Assembly (NCBI GenBank): GCA_001683735.1
Contig: LUGG01000013.1
Coordinates: forward strand, 1,178,001 to 1,242,000
Length of the DNA: 64,000 nt
Direction of reading: 5' to 3'
DNA from: Grifola frondosa
Taxonomy: Eukaryota > Basidiomycota > Agaricomycetes > Polyporales > Grifolaceae
The notes beneath the pieces were generated by a model that was not told the DNA's origin, searched no databases, and saw nothing but the letters and a program-made list of their open reading frames with translations. Positions 1 through 12,398 of the stretch are shown one piece after another. The first letter of the stretch is position 1; each line of letters opens with the position of its first letter. A program made the position numbers and the translations under genes.

Positions 1-698
1 GACGAAAAATCCATTGATGATGATGAAGACGTACTAACGGGAAGAAGTCAGATGTGTCAATAGCGGTAATGGCTTGAGAGACGAGGACGAAGAGCACATG
101 TCTGCTTTCAATTATTTACCAGCGAGGCCCACAAAGGGACGTGGAGAATCGTTTGCAGAGATCGCACGCGGCCTGGACGAAGGATCCCATGCTGAGCTAC
201 AGAACGCGTGCCACCCACCCACAATGCGAACGCCTCCGTCCCCACAAGATGGCATAACGGGCGAGCAGAGCGTCCGTACAAGTAATGGCATCGTTACCCT
301 CAAAAATGGGAAGCGAATATGAAGACCTCAGTACCGATGTCCGGCTTGTAATGGATCAGGTGTGGTTGAGACCATCAAAAAGTCAAAGGAGGTGAATTAA
401 ATGTACTCATGAAACAGCAGAGGTCCTGGACACCGATAATTCGGATCCAAACTGGCTGCAATCTTCAAGAAAGCACCCGGAACGTCGAGAGAAGCGATGG
501 GAGAGGACTAAAATTGAGCACGATGCATCGCTGATGACATGGACAACTTACTACTTCCGAAACCTTCAAGCGGCCAGACGCAACTCCACGGCCGTCAGGA
601 AGTCAGTTGAAGGTGTTGGCAATCCCGTGGAGAATACTTTTTTGCTGTCGGAGGCCGCTGGCCTATCAAATTTTCATGCACACGGAGTCCAGCTGTGA
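1..698 (+). pseudogene. Exon-like remnant with a CxxCxGxG motif
   Basis: The first 63 bases read openly to a stop and could be the end of an exon that starts outside the window. From 74 an open frame runs to a TGA at 320-322. The same frame continues past it with a Cys-x2-Cys-x-Gly-x-Gly stretch (CPACNGSG, 343-366). A one-base change near 397-404 would join this to an open frame of about 100 codons ending at 698, rich in Arg, Glu and Lys. The stop, the shift and the absence of a start make it a decayed or error-damaged gene end. The CxxCxGxG look recalls DnaJ-type zinc repeats, but a single copy is not enough to name it. I do not recognise the rest. Confidence 0.25.
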
Positions 699-1510
699 GG
701 CTGCAGACTTAAAGGATGACTCACTTTACATCGCTCCCGGGTCGACTCTCTTGATGTATGATGCATGATCTTTGTAGCAAAAAAAAATGACACTCCGCCT
801 CAATCATAATCAAGTGCGGATGATCAAGTGCATCGCACAAACTGACCATGGCAGCAAACCAGTGTGGGCTAGCTTGTGGCACAGCCTCAGGCGGTCGGTG
901 ATCACTGATCAGGACAGGACCGTTGTGGCGGTGCTAAAAATCCTCTCTCGTGGCAAGTTCGCCGTCAGCGTATCTGCGTGCCCCGAGCGACCACGAGCGA
1001 GGAGGAGAGCGGTCATGGCCGTGCGACGCCGACGGCAGCTCGAATTTCCTTTAGCCGATGCAGTGGTTGCCGGGCAGCGCCAGGCAGCTGTTGTCTGCGC
1101 ATAGCTTGTACTTGGCGCCTATCTGCCATTTGAGCGCTGCGGTGAATTAAACCTCTGGCTTTTGCAGAGGTACTTGTGCTCCAAGTCGACAGTCCTACTT
1201 TTTGTCTTGTCATGCGACATGCTACTTGCTCTTGCTCTTCTGCAGCTCACGCTGACGGGCCTCGGAATGACTCACTCCAGTGTGCGTTCGTTTCTTCCAT
1301 CGCAACCCAGTGGATGATTGACTGCTTTTAACGTAGACGGGTTGCAGAGATGGCTTGGATGTGGTAAGTCCTGTGATAGTCTATCAGATTAGACAGTTGC
1401 ACTAGGGGCAATACCCTGCAAAGAGAGTACCGCTGCTATCTATAGTCCTCGTCTCTCTGCGAGAAGGCGTAACAGAAAGAAAGCTTGAAGAACAATGAGC
1501 CCGTGCCCCA
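699..1510. other. Gene-poor stretch before the membrane-protein gene
   Basis: The only open frames here are short and of unlikely composition (for example 787-1104, Arg-rich). I see no domain, no repeat and no RNA gene. It probably holds the promoter of the gene that follows. Confidence 0.4.
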
Positions 1511-3057
1511 TGTGCGGTTTCCTAGTATCACAGCTCTGCTACTTGCTTCGTACCGGATTTTAAGTCCGGATGTAAGATCTGATTCATGTCACACAGTTGT
1601 ATAATCAGATAGGACAGTCACCGTGTACTGTAAGTGATCTGCTACAAACACCCTGTATGAACAGTGAGTAATATTTCCAGTCCCATGTCTATTTGGCTCA
1701 CACCTTTGCAAGGTGCGATAGAGAAGCCGCTTTGTACATGGTGGGTGCCACGAAGCCGTGATGTATGAATCATTGACTCTATGTCTGTCGCAGCAACATC
1801 ATCTTTTACAACCTGCGCAGCGCCTGTGCCCTTTGTGAAGGCAATTCTACACCACCTTGGGTACATGGAGTCAACAGAACAATTGCCCCGATGGCGCCCC
1901 TCAACAGGGGTTTCCTACCGGATTCAGCACGAACAGTGTTGCCATTCCAAACTGGGCTCACCAGCCTCTCACCTCAACTGACGACTTCGATGTGACCACT
2001 GCCATTGAAAGCGCAAGTAAGTATCCTATTTATGCCACCCATCCAGGTGACATCAACTGCACACAGAAAGCCAGTCTGTCGTGGTGCGAATCGTCATCCC
2101 CATTGTTGTCGCCGTCGCCGTCGCCATCCTGGCCGGGATCCTGTTCTTTTTCTATCGCCGTCGAGTCAATCGACTATCGCGATCCAAAACATTGCCTCCG
2201 CTTCCCGGTAGACGACGGTTTTGGCAGGAGACACAGCGCCGCCCGCGGTGGTTCTTCAGCTTATTCGACAGCCCGCGATCGACGCGTCTGCGTGCGGCGC
2301 GGAAGAATTCGGACTGGGAGATCGACGACGACGTCCATTGGCTCGACACGCAATACTCCTCTACCGCAGGCGTATTCTCGCCTGACGGCAAACTTGGCGA
2401 ACATGATTTGGATGTCGCGCACACCTCTTCACACATACGTGACCACTCACAATCGTCCCTGCTGCCTCGTATCAACCTTCCCATCGTCCACACACCCTCA
2501 TTTCTCGAGCGATTCATTAAGTTCAAAGGCGGGATTCGCAAGAGCCCGAGTTACAAGGCTGCGCACGTCTTATCGAGCATGCCGAGCTCGCGTTTCAAAA
2601 TCGATGGCTCCGACGCTCCGACACGCTCGTCGACAGTGATTGTTAGCCCGGTTGCACCTGCCGGACCCAGCGACCAGTCTTCTTCTGCTATACCCGCCGC
2701 ACAGCTACCCGAGCCAAACGAGAGCAGCGTACTGCTGATTTCTCGAGACGGTCAGGACTTCTCGTTACGCGACTTTGCCACGGAGGTGCCTGAGAATGAC
2801 GTCGCAGAGTCGCCTTCGGCACTGCATGACCAACACGTGAGTGGACAGAGTTATTTTCTTACAGCGTTGCATTAATAGCTGTGACATATTCCATGCCCTA
2901 GCCACCTGCTTCGCAGCCATATCCTGCTATCGTTTCTGTGCCGCCATCTCCAGGAAGTCAGATGCTTTTGTACCCGGACGCCGTGCGTGCTGCGGCCCGT
3001 CCAGAGGCGCTCACTCTGGGACATGCCCACCTCACTGCAGCGCATGTCCTCTCGTGA
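1511..3057 (+). CDS. Single-pass membrane protein of an Agaricomycete family, 5' part disrupted
   Basis: The 3' two thirds are clear. An exon at 1794-2016 carries a cysteine-rich ectodomain end (ACALCEG, then TWSQQNNCP). Exon 2067-2836 opens with one hydrophobic transmembrane helix (about 2084-2150) followed by Arg/Lys-rich residues, so the long Ser/Pro-rich tail is cytoplasmic. Exon 2902-3057 ends the protein at TGA. Upstream, GQSPC (about 1611-1625) and CTCN (split by an intron at 1741-1793) match the pattern I know from this family: signal peptide, NxxGQSPC, CxCN, W..W..NC, one helix, tail. The frame breaks between ACALCEG and TWSQ unless one G is added to the GGG at 1857-1859. The signal-peptide exon near 1511-1550 and the exon at about 1600-1680 cannot be joined cleanly. 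Function is unknown. Start is uncertain. Confidence 0.55.
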
Positions 3058-3483
3058 GAATTCCGCCTCGGAGGTCATCGTCTATGACCTTATCATCTTC
3101 CATTGCAATTGGTGCTTTTGCATTTTTCTCATTGGTGATATAAACATAGGCACGATGACTTCTGGAGTGATTTTTGTTCCCATGGATAGCATTTGTTTGC
3201 ATGTCTGGAAGTTGCTGCTGCTGCACATGATCTTAGGACTGCGCGGACAACGGACCTCACTACGTGTACTTATATTAGATGAATTTATCTGCGGATCTGC
3301 GGAGACAACTTGTATATGTATCATACCTTCTATGTCTCGATAATCCGTTTCCAGACTCTACGTCGTTCTTTAGCATTTTGTTTCTCCTGTAATTTTCGGA
3401 CATGCTATTAGCGGAAAGACGAGAGTACGAATCCTTGACATCGAGATCTACACAGCCCTACTTCAAGTCGCACGGTGACGGCA
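3058..3483. other. Convergent intergenic region
   Basis: This lies between two convergent genes and should hold both 3' untranslated regions. I see no coding signal. Confidence 0.5.
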
Positions 3484-6400
3484 CTAGAATTCATCTGCAC
3501 AGCGACAATCGCAGCCTGCAACGGGGCAGGTACCATGACAGCGCGAGCTATCTTCGCCGAAGAACCACCTGAGGATGTGAGATGCATGGCCGCCGTGGCG
3601 GCATGTCTGACAGAAAACCAAAGCTTCGTCAATGGTATCTATGCGGCTCAATTAAGACTCGTGCATCGACGCTGATGGGGCACGGAAGCACTTGCCTCCG
3701 GGAGCTGGTTGAGACGAGCGTGCCGCATCTTGTGCAAGGTTTAACGTCATCAAACAGATGGAACAGCGCGGCAGAGGTCGGCCGCAGTGAGGACACAATG
3801 TTGCCTGATCAGCATCAATCAGATAAAGCACCGAGGAACAGCGCAAAGTCAGCAGGCTTACGCGCGGGTTGTTTGCCTCGGAAAAAGGAGGGTCCATCGT
3901 TTTGTTGCAGTAGTTGCACCGAATCAGGATTTGACGCGGGGCCCATTCAAACGGCTTTACTTCACCATTCTGTATTGCCTCCTGCAAAATGTGGCCTCTG
4001 TCAATATCGAATTGACATCGGTGGTGGAAGAGTCTCCATCCATCTAGCACATTGCGGTACGTGTCGAGCCATCGTTTAACACGCGCATCGTGCGCTCGGG
4101 GTGGCGACAAAGATGAGAGAATGGCAGCTGTCTGGATATCGCCAGTGACATCGATGTATGTCTGTAAAATGTCCATCCCAGCCGGTGTCAGGCCAGTGAC
4201 AATGATACCCTCAATGTCTCCGTCATGGCAGCAGCGGTCTGTTATTCTGCGCAAATACGATGATACGTCCTTGTCATCAAGAAATTGGAAGGCAATGGCG
4301 AGACGTTCGCGTAAGGGGAGTGACTCTTCTTGCAGGACCTCCGACCAATCTTTCACTGTAAGATACGTGAGCATCACTCGCAAATATGGGTCCTGGAGGC
4401 GGACAATCAGCCGCTCGCAGTGTGCCACCAAATCTGGATTCTTTGCAGAGTTGCCCGAAGAAGTTGGAGTTAACGCAGCAATCATCCCAGACATCATGTG
4501 GTGGGACTCGTCTACGAATTACCAATAACCTCAGGTTAACAAATTTTAACTTGTAAGGGTTCGAGGTAAGGAGTGCTATACCTTTACTCCGCATGAGAAG
4601 TTCCACGGCCTGTTTGTGCTGATCAGAAAAATCAGCCAACAAGCAGCTTGCGAGTGGCTATTTTCTCTCTCCCATCTAAGATAGATAATTAGTATTGATT
4701 GCGGTATTACAAGGATAACGTCTCCACCTCTTAATCGCAACCGCCAAATCGTCTTCCGCCAAACTCCACCCACACAGCTGCAGCGCAAACTGTCTCTGAG
4801 CAAGCCGAGCTGTCGCAACTGACGGTCTCCACGGTGGCTGTTCCCGCGCGCTACGCCCATTGAGCGCCGCTATGGCGGTCAAAAACTCTTCTGGGAGCTG
4901 GGTGGTTGGCGGGCGGCTTCGTCGGCGTCCGCCGTGCTTGGAATTCGATCTCGAGCCGCGAGATTCGAGAGTAAGACCGGATATAAGTGGTGAAGACAGG
5001 TCAAACAAAGTGGAACGTTGCGGCATGCGAGGAGTCGGCGGGGGGGCGATATGAGGCAGGAAAGGACGGAAGCCTTCCCAAATACCGAACAATCCTTGAT
5101 ATGAAAAGTCATAACCTTCGAGTATTGGTGTCGGAGTAGAAAGCAGTCGCTGGGCGTCTAGGGTGAAAAGAGTATTCTCAGTATAGCCATGAAGATATAT
5201 TGGTGACTAGCACCTACGGTGTATCCAGAGCCACGTCTCCGATAAAGCGGGCTCCTCCGGAGAAGTCTCTTTTGCCACTATAGAGTTATGCAACGACTGC
5301 AAAAAAGCTTGAACTCGAGCACTACAGTAGCAGATATGACGAACTCTCACATTAACCAATCCATAACCCTGGATAACCCTTTTGCGCATCACCATGGATA
5401 TATCCTCTTCAACCAAATGCTGTATTACTATCTCAGCACGGCCCCGTCCGGCTGGAGCCTCTCTTGCACGTGAATGTGCATGCTTAACCTTCGCGCTTCC
5501 CCCATTCAACGGGAGTGTATAGGCTCTCGGTGTCCCAGAAGCAACGTGCGCACGACCATGCGCACCCTTCGACATCGTCGTGTGCTCAAAGTGTGAATGT
5601 CGCAGCACCGCGGGGCTAAACGTCCGGTCGTGCTCCCGCTCCCGCTCTCGTCCAGGTCGTGTAGCAGCGAGGTTGGCTTGTGGCCTGCTCGGTGGCGAGT
5701 TGAGCGCAGGGAATCCATCTGCATCTCCACGACCGAATGCGGGTGGGGGCGTCGTTGAGCGTCCACGCGAAGGTGAAGACTGGTCCTCGAGCGAGTGTGG
5801 ATGCGAAACCGATGCAGACGGATGCATGAGGATGTCCCATGGCTCGGGCGGCGGACTATGTTCTCTAAAACCGGGAAATTGCGGTATGAGCACCCTATGC
5901 CTAGTGCAAGGTCACCCCGCGCACTCCAGGGAGAGTGCTTGGGCGTGTCATGCACGGAGTAGAGCTCGAGGTCGCCTTCGCGGTTGACGACCATGATATT
6001 TGATGTGAGCGGGTGAGGATCTGCACTGGGTACAAGAGCGAAGGAAGACAATATGCGTGAAAAATTCTTCGCTGAAGGCCTTTTTAGCTGCTGAGTGAAA
6101 AGGGAAGACCGAATACCCACTTTTCCGTGTGTCAGCGAGAATCAGGTGATATGGTGAAGACTCTCCCGGTGTCGTTGAAGTCGTAGAGTGGACCGCATTC
6201 GAGGCTGACCAAGGCAGCATGCTGGATGGGTTCGCCCATGATAGACGCGTTCCTTTGCCAGAATGTGAGGAATCGCGCGAGCGCGAGCGGCTCCCTTCGG
6301 GTGTTCCTTCTGCTATGTGGGCTTGCTGCAGATCCCAGAAGCGCACATGGCTTGCCTCCCTTTCGAGGGTCGCGAGCATGCCCCGCCGCGTGCTGGAAAA

Positions 6401-7312
6401 CTCGACCGTCGTGAGCACCGCATTCTGCCGCAGTCGCGCACCATCTGCCCCTGCATCCTTTTCTGTGAAAGTCAACAGAGGCTGCGTAAATCGGCGAGTG
6501 TCCCATACTGTCACAACATTGTCACCAAAGCAGGCGACTCGATGCGCGTCGAATGGATCTGTTGCAATCCCATGTGCCTTGCTCGCAACAGTGACTGGAC
6601 TTGCGGCCGGACTCCGCAGGTCGAAAAGACGTAGCCAGCGGTGTGAGATGCCTGCGAGGAGGGACGACATTGACTGCGGGAGAAATGTAACGGCAGTAAC
6701 GGTATCTGCGGCAGCATGCAGTTGCACGATGCGCGCGTCCGTTCGTGGGCCGACATCGCCACGGGGAAGCATAGGTGAAGTGCTGCGGGTATGGTGAGGT
6801 GGTGGTGGTGTGAAGGGGACTGTTTCAAAGAAAGCATGGGGATGGCGGTGGAAATGCCCATATGACGAGACTGGAGTCTCCGCGCACCTTGTCTAGGCCG
6901 ACAGCGAGGTAGTTTGGGTCCACGGTGGAGAACGCCAGCGCGTTGCAAGATCGCGGGCTGCGGGTAGGCAATGCGACTGTCGGTCCGGCGGTGAGGATAT
7001 CATTGCGGGCGCGCTTTGGGGACTCAAGGCGCATAGCTCGACGCGCCCAGTGCTGAGCCCAACGGCGACGAGGTCATCGAGGAGGGGGTCCGGAGACCAG
7101 GCGAAACACTATGAAGTGCAGGTCATCCCCAAAGTGGAAGTAGACAAGACAGAAGTCACCTTCATGGGCCAGGCGAGCTGAGAGGTGACCTGCTTGATCT
7201 CCGAAGACTGTGGTACCCATTCGTAGAGGGTAATTTGCGTACCACCACCGACCGCAAACTTGTTCTCTCGGCGAGGGTGCCAGACCAATCGTTTTTCGAC
7301 CTGTACAACCAT
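3484..7312 (-). CDS. SEA4: SEA4/MIOS, subunit of the GATOR2 (SEACAT) complex
   Basis: MIOS/Sea4 is part of the vacuole or lysosome-associated GATOR2 complex, which relays amino-acid supply to TORC1. The start is the ATG at 7312-7310, followed by EKRLVWHPR. WD40-type repeats follow (GGGTQITLYEW, CFAWSPDP, YLAVGLDKVRGD, LLAGISHRWLRLFDLRSP, MVVNREGDLELY). Then come a helical region (FALQLCGWSL, HCERLIVRLQDPYLRVMLT) and a C-terminal zinc module (CNYCNKTM, CPHCGRPLPRC, CQTCRHGGHASHI, CHGTCPVAGCDCRC) ending at the TAG of 3486-3484. Exons on the minus strand: 7312-7160, 7108-6121, 6071-5351, 5296-5218, 5157-4728, 4675-4582, 4511-3696, 3638-3484. The last intron (3695-3639) has a GC donor. Five single bases are missing (near 7035, 6857-6859, 6774, 5893-5895, 4627-4631). 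With them restored the exons give 1146 codons plus a stop exactly. Identity is sure; integrity is doubtful. Confidence 0.9.
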
Positions 7313-8742
7313 TCTGCCTTACAGCGCTCGTCAGAACTCGAAACAACGTCTTCAGTATTGCAGATAAGGACAATAGTGATAATTCATAGCATACTTGACG
7401 AAAGAAATAAAAAGTCTAGACGTCGTAGCGCTAGTGTGGTGGCTGCGGGCGCTGAGCGCTCGCGTGCACCCGCCGGCGTGACGTGATAGAGCGCGGGGGC
7501 GGGATGTCACGGGCGTCGGTCGCCGATTTTAGCGCTCTCAGCGCCAGCGGGCTTCTCATCATCACAACCCCCTCTTCCAATCAACGACACCACCGACAAC
7601 ATGCTCGACTGTAATAGATTGAGAAAACATGACATCCTATATGCGTCTACATTTTTTTTCGAACATCTCTCAGCGTGTGGACTCGTATGAGCGAGCCCTG
7701 CATGGGTTGCTGATTTGGACGCTTGAAATTCAAAATATTGGCTGCAATTCTCATGCATCACTCAACCTGCATTTACTAATGTGTAACAAACGGAAATCCG
7801 TATTCTTTTTGATTTTTGACACGCTCGGGATCGGTTTGCTCTTGCTGCGTGCCCCTATCGGTCCGAGATAATGTTAAAATCTTCAGCAGTTTCGTTGGAC
7901 CTCGCCGGACATCATCCGTCTATTCATTACGTGGATCCAGATTACATCTCCCGGGTTGGCATATCATATAGTTAAGGTATGTCGCCTCATGGTTCGAGAG
8001 ACATACGATTAGCCTGAAATTTATGCGACAGATTTGCAAGAGAATGTTTCAGAGCCTTACACTCTTGGGGGTTCAAAAAAAGTACTCTAGTCTCTCACTT
8101 TCAGATAGCTGCGTTGTATCGAGGGCTACGTAACATCGTATATCAGTCTATTTATTCAAAGCAGCGAGCTTACCACGATGCACCGAGAAAGGATGTATTT
8201 TCCGTCCCCAAATTGCCTCTGATGCGCCCTTCAAAGGTATCGAACGATGTAACATGCAGTGAGCAGCCATTTCCACCGCTATCTCCTGAGTTACAGTCAC
8301 ATATAATTACGACTCAGAAAGTCTGATCATAATATCCTACCACGCTTGACTGAATTTCAACGGTTCTCACAGTGCCACTTGGATCAAGATTATTATCGCT
8401 CGATGGATGCGCTTTGGCTGCCGGACTATCGATCACCACTCGGCAAGCCACAGTTTTTGTGGCTCCGTTGTGGTTTGAAATACAGTTTGACAGCACATGA
8501 GGTCTAAAAGCACGGTTAAACATTACAAGATATCCGCGGGATCATGTTGGTGGTCTTTGAATTCCATACCGGGAAAAGAAGCTTCACCGCCGACAAAGGA
8601 TCTCGACGATCTGAACGCGTCGTCGTGGCTCACGATGGTTCTTTATTTGCTTCCCGAACAACTTAAATTCCGGCTGCATCCACCTCTTCCAACAGACCTC
8701 CCGCCACTACCCACCTCTCCCCTGCACTGAGCTATCCCCATC
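7313..8742. other. Divergent intergenic region, no gene seen
   Basis: These 1.4 kb separate SEA4 (-) from the first C2H2 regulator (+). Open frames are short and scattered over all six frames. The last 60 bases before the ATG at 8743 are pyrimidine-rich, as is common just upstream of fungal starts. I see no repeat or RNA gene. Confidence 0.4.
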
Positions 8743-10250
8743 ATGACCGCTTCCGATTCCTACCTTTCGGATCCTACTCTGTGGGATGAACTCGAGGATA
8801 TTGAAGCTAAAACGTCCTCTATTCTCTTTCGGCGCGCCTCAATGGCGGTGAGTACACATCAGGGTCTAGTTCAACGATAGAGGAGTTTGATATCTCTGGT
8901 CCTGTAGTCTTGCCCAAACACTCTCGCCTCCATGGACAATGGTATGGCCGCGTCACGATACTATTCTCCCTCGCCTTCGCTGTCATCTTCACTCGGGCGA
9001 TCGGACTTATCGTCCCTATCTCGTTCTCCCTCTCTATGCTTCTCCGACGTATCCTCCACCTGCACCTCATTCTCAACATCAAACCCGTCGTCCCAATCAA
9101 CGTGTTCGGCCTCACAGCCACCCCGCGCCTCTTCGCCCGCATCTTCAACATCGACTGCGGTCTCGCCCCCACCGTCTCTGGCACCCTTGCCCGCAGCCCC
9201 GCAGTTTGATACACCAAACTGGACTGCGCCACAAAAGCACATTTTCGCGGAACAGTTTCGCCATAGGATCGGACATTTTGCCCGACTGGGACTGGGGGCT
9301 TATGCTACACCTATGGTGAGTTTCGTCATCAGTACACGTATAGCCACTCTAATATCCAAAATATAACAGCTACACGCTGATGCCCCAGTGGTTGTGGCTC
9401 ACCTTGTCACTCATCCTCCCTCTTTACCGGTGGGGTCGCAGATAGAGGCCGCTGATCATCATGCCGATGTGGTCTGTTCGGTCGTTCTTCATTGTATTGC
9501 ACGGTCTGACGCATGTGGATACGTTAGCCTCCTCTTGCCTCCTCTGTCACAGCCCAGATTGAAACGGTTGACCCCGAGATTTAAAGCGCAAAGCTGCCAA
9601 GCTCGAAGAAGATGAAGTGCGTGCGCTTTATTCCTCGCTATGGCTTATTCTCATATGTCTCGAACTTGCATGGACACAAGGTCGAAGAACTGACGGAGAG
9701 TGAGGAGGCGCCACTCTCTTCTGTATCTATCAAAAGCAAACCTGCTCGGCCCCCCAAGCGACGAAAGGCAAAGCAAGATGCACAAGACGTGAGCTCGGTG
9801 AGCTCACAACATCTCCAGGCCGTCCTCTGACTGAACTTCTGCCAGGATGAAGATGTTGCGGATTCGAAATCCGATGTGACAACGTCTTCTCCTGAAAAGA
9901 GGTTCCCATGCCTATATATCGGCTGTGACGCGAGTTTGGCGGACGCCAGGGGGCGTCTGCGTCATCTCGACACTCACTTTGCCGTGGAAAGATTCAAGTG
10001 TAACTTCTGCAATCGCTCCTGGAAAAGGAAAGACGAGGTGCCAAGACATTTTCGTCAAAAGTGCGGCCGAAAATGTGCCAAGAAGTTGGAGCAGGCTCAG
10101 CAGGCCAATCCCAACATCAAGGACTACAGACGTACTGCACCATGGATGCTGCCAGCTAACTTCCCTTTGTTGAGGGAGCCCGAAAGGGACGATCCGTTTT
10201 ATCATCAGTGGCTGGTCGTCAAGGCCGAACTCGAGAGTTCTTCAACTTAG
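8743..10250 (+). CDS. C2H2-type zinc-finger regulator, upstream copy
   Basis: This is a probable DNA-binding regulator. Exon 1 (8743-8847) is acidic and begins MTASDSYLSD. Exon 2 (8908-9315) is Ser/Pro-rich. A third exon starts at 9370. A Lys/Arg-rich stretch (PPKRRKAKQ, about 9750-9780) looks like a nuclear signal. The last exon (9846-10250) holds two fingers: C-x4-C-x12-H-x3-H (CLYIGC to HLDTH) and C-x2-C-x12-H-x4-C (CNFC to HFRQKC), so the second is C2HC. The middle (about 9430-9788) does not join in one frame. A good coding stretch (KRKAAKLEEDEVRAL, about 9576-9620) needs one base added near 9583, and another change is needed before 9690. The same finger arrangement, at the same C-terminal place, occurs in the gene at 11118-12398, so the two are tandem paralogues. 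Confidence 0.65.
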
Positions 10251-11117
10251 TTGTACTTTCAATATGTAGTGTGTGTAGGTATAGCCGTGTAGGTGTATAA
10301 TTGCTCTGTTGTACTTTAATGTCACTTGTCTTTAACCTGCAGCCCCATGTCGTGATGGGCGCGTTCAAGTTCAAGATTCATACCTGGTACGTCCTTTCCT
10401 TTCTTTCAAGAGGTGGCCAGAGTTTGAAATCTAGGTGCAGCTTCGTCTAAATGTTTACGCGGTGGCGAGTTCTTAACTGTTTACCTCTGTTAGGTTTCCA
10501 GTCCGCCATCTTTCCGCTTCCAGGATGGCGGCGGCTCACCTGCCTCGATGCGAGCCACAAAGCCATTTTACCACCGCTTTCACTGGAGCCATATTCCCCT
10601 CTGACTAGCCTCGACTAGCTCGCCGTTAGCGTCGATTGCTGTGCAGGCCCGAACGTTTTCGCGCCCTGGGTCCCGCTACGATGACGACAGTGCTTTCGCT
10701 TTGCCTATAAGATGCGCGGGGCCACACCTCCAAGTGGAATTTTTCGCTCTTTCTGCCACAAAACGCCATACCCATGCCGCTGGCGCGCCACTGGAGGTGC
10801 GAACACCTCCTATTTCGTATGCTAATCCCTTGAAGCGCGCTTTTAGCGTCTTTTTGGTTTACAGAGTGCGCCATAACCACTCGCATACGATGTCTCGCAG
10901 AGGATGGCACGCTTGGGCCTACGGAATATTGGTGCAGACGGTGGGCGAGAGATTCAATCTGGTGCAAATACTGTGAGCCATGCCTTTGCCCAAATTATAA
11001 AAGAGAGCGGAATTGTGCCGCTCTTCTTCAGCATTGACTTGCATATTCTCTCTGACCGCTTCAGATCCACACACACACCCTTCTACTTTCCAAAATCCTT
11101 GATTGCTGCTTTCTAAA
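10251..11117. other. Intergenic region between the two C2H2 genes
   Basis: No credible coding frame. It holds the 3' end of the upstream gene and the promoter of the downstream one, with a TATA element at 10996-11003. Confidence 0.45.
10996..11003 (+). promoter_or_regulatory. TATA box of the downstream C2H2 gene
   Basis: The sequence TATAAAAG stands 115 bp before the ATG at 11118. The region between contains a C/T-rich stretch, a usual place for a fungal transcription start. Position and sequence both fit; there is no other support. Confidence 0.5.
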
Positions 11118-12398
11118 ATGTGCGACATGGAACAAAACAACCACTCGAACGAAAACGCTATGCGTAGGCACCTCTCAGCACCCACAGTTGAGCTAGTGGT
11201 GAATGGCAGCGTGCGTTTATCCTTGATTATTGACTACTGCTCAAATACTGATACGCTTCTTTGGTAGCCTGACTGTGAAGACCCTCAGTCGAAGGTCCTA
11301 AAGGTCGTAACTGTTGTACAGACGCGACTACAGGGAAGCGGTGCTGAGTCGCTACAACAGAAAATACAGGCGGCAGTGGTGAGCGTTCTTCTCTATCCAG
11401 CGTCCAATCAGTCTCTTATTATAGCGCGATCTACACAGTTGAGGGTGATGCAAGAGACCGACGAGGACATCTCTGCTGTCCATGTACCAAATTCGCCTTT
11501 GTCCCAATGCAAGCTCGGTCCTGCGACCTGGAGTTCGGATGGCTCTGGGTACTCGGCTGAGGAAGACACCGATATGTCTGATGGCGAATCTGAAGTCTCC
11601 ATTGAGGATACGGATGCTACGCCTGACTCGGCATCGGTGACAGAAACTGCGGCCACCGAAGAATCTTATGCAGATGATATCAACAATAACAGGCCGGCTG
11701 TATGCAAGCTCATCGCCTCTTCCTGCATATGGGTACTAATACATCTCGATCTCACCAGAATGACGATGAATTCTCCTCCGGATGGACTCCCCTGACTCTG
11801 GGAAGGCATGGTAAACGCCAGATGAGCCCAGATATGGAGATCCAAGAAGACGAGCCTATGAAGCGCTTAAGGACAAGCAGTGAAGGCTATCGAGATGAGA
11901 GTGACCAAAATGAGCCTGCCGATAATGCCCAAATGGTACGTACTTATCACTTTATTAAGCGCGTAACCTCGAGCTGAACAGTCGACGCAGAACACCGCAC
12001 CTGGCCAGCCTGAAAGCTCGGTATTGTATCCGCCCCACTCCTGCCTGCTGATCGGCTGCACCTTCGTCGCGTCGGATGCAAGAGCGCGCGATAGACACAT
12101 GGACACGCACTTCGACTTGAAACGGTTCGAATGTCCAAACTGCAAGGAAAGCTGGCGACGTGGCGACATCTTGCAGAAGCACTTCAGGAAGAACAACGAG
12201 TGTGACCAAGCTGCGCGTGAACAACTCGGGCTTCCGGGAAGTGCGACCTCTATCGACCCCAGCTCGTTCACAACCGGGCTACCTGCGTGGAAGACGACGG
12301 CACACATCGCGAAGCTGCGTGAACCGATGTCCTCCGATCGGTTCTTCAGCGACTGGCACCGACTTCGTCGCGATGCGGGATTGCAAGGGCCTCAGTGA
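11118..12398 (+). CDS. C2H2-type zinc-finger regulator, downstream copy
   Basis: Five exons join cleanly (11118-11210, 11268-11378, 11439-11699, 11759-11935, 11982-12398), all in phase 0, giving 352 residues. The middle is acidic and Ser/Thr-rich and could act as an activation region. A basic patch lies near HGKRQMSPD and MKRLR. The last exon holds two fingers: C-x4-C-x12-H-x3-H (CLLIGC to HMDTH) and C-x2-C-x12-H-x6-C (CPNC to HFRKNNEC). The spacing between fingers and the shared motifs (SDARARDRHMDTHFDLKRFEC here against ADARGRLRHLDTHFAVERF in the upstream copy) mark it as a tandem duplicate of 8743-10250. This copy is intact. A transcriptional role is inferred from the fingers; the target genes are unknown. 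Confidence 0.8.

Noticed and set aside
787..1104. A 105-codon open frame with Arg-rich composition
   Set aside because: No splice partners, odd composition and no domain; it looks like a chance frame in GC-rich sequence.
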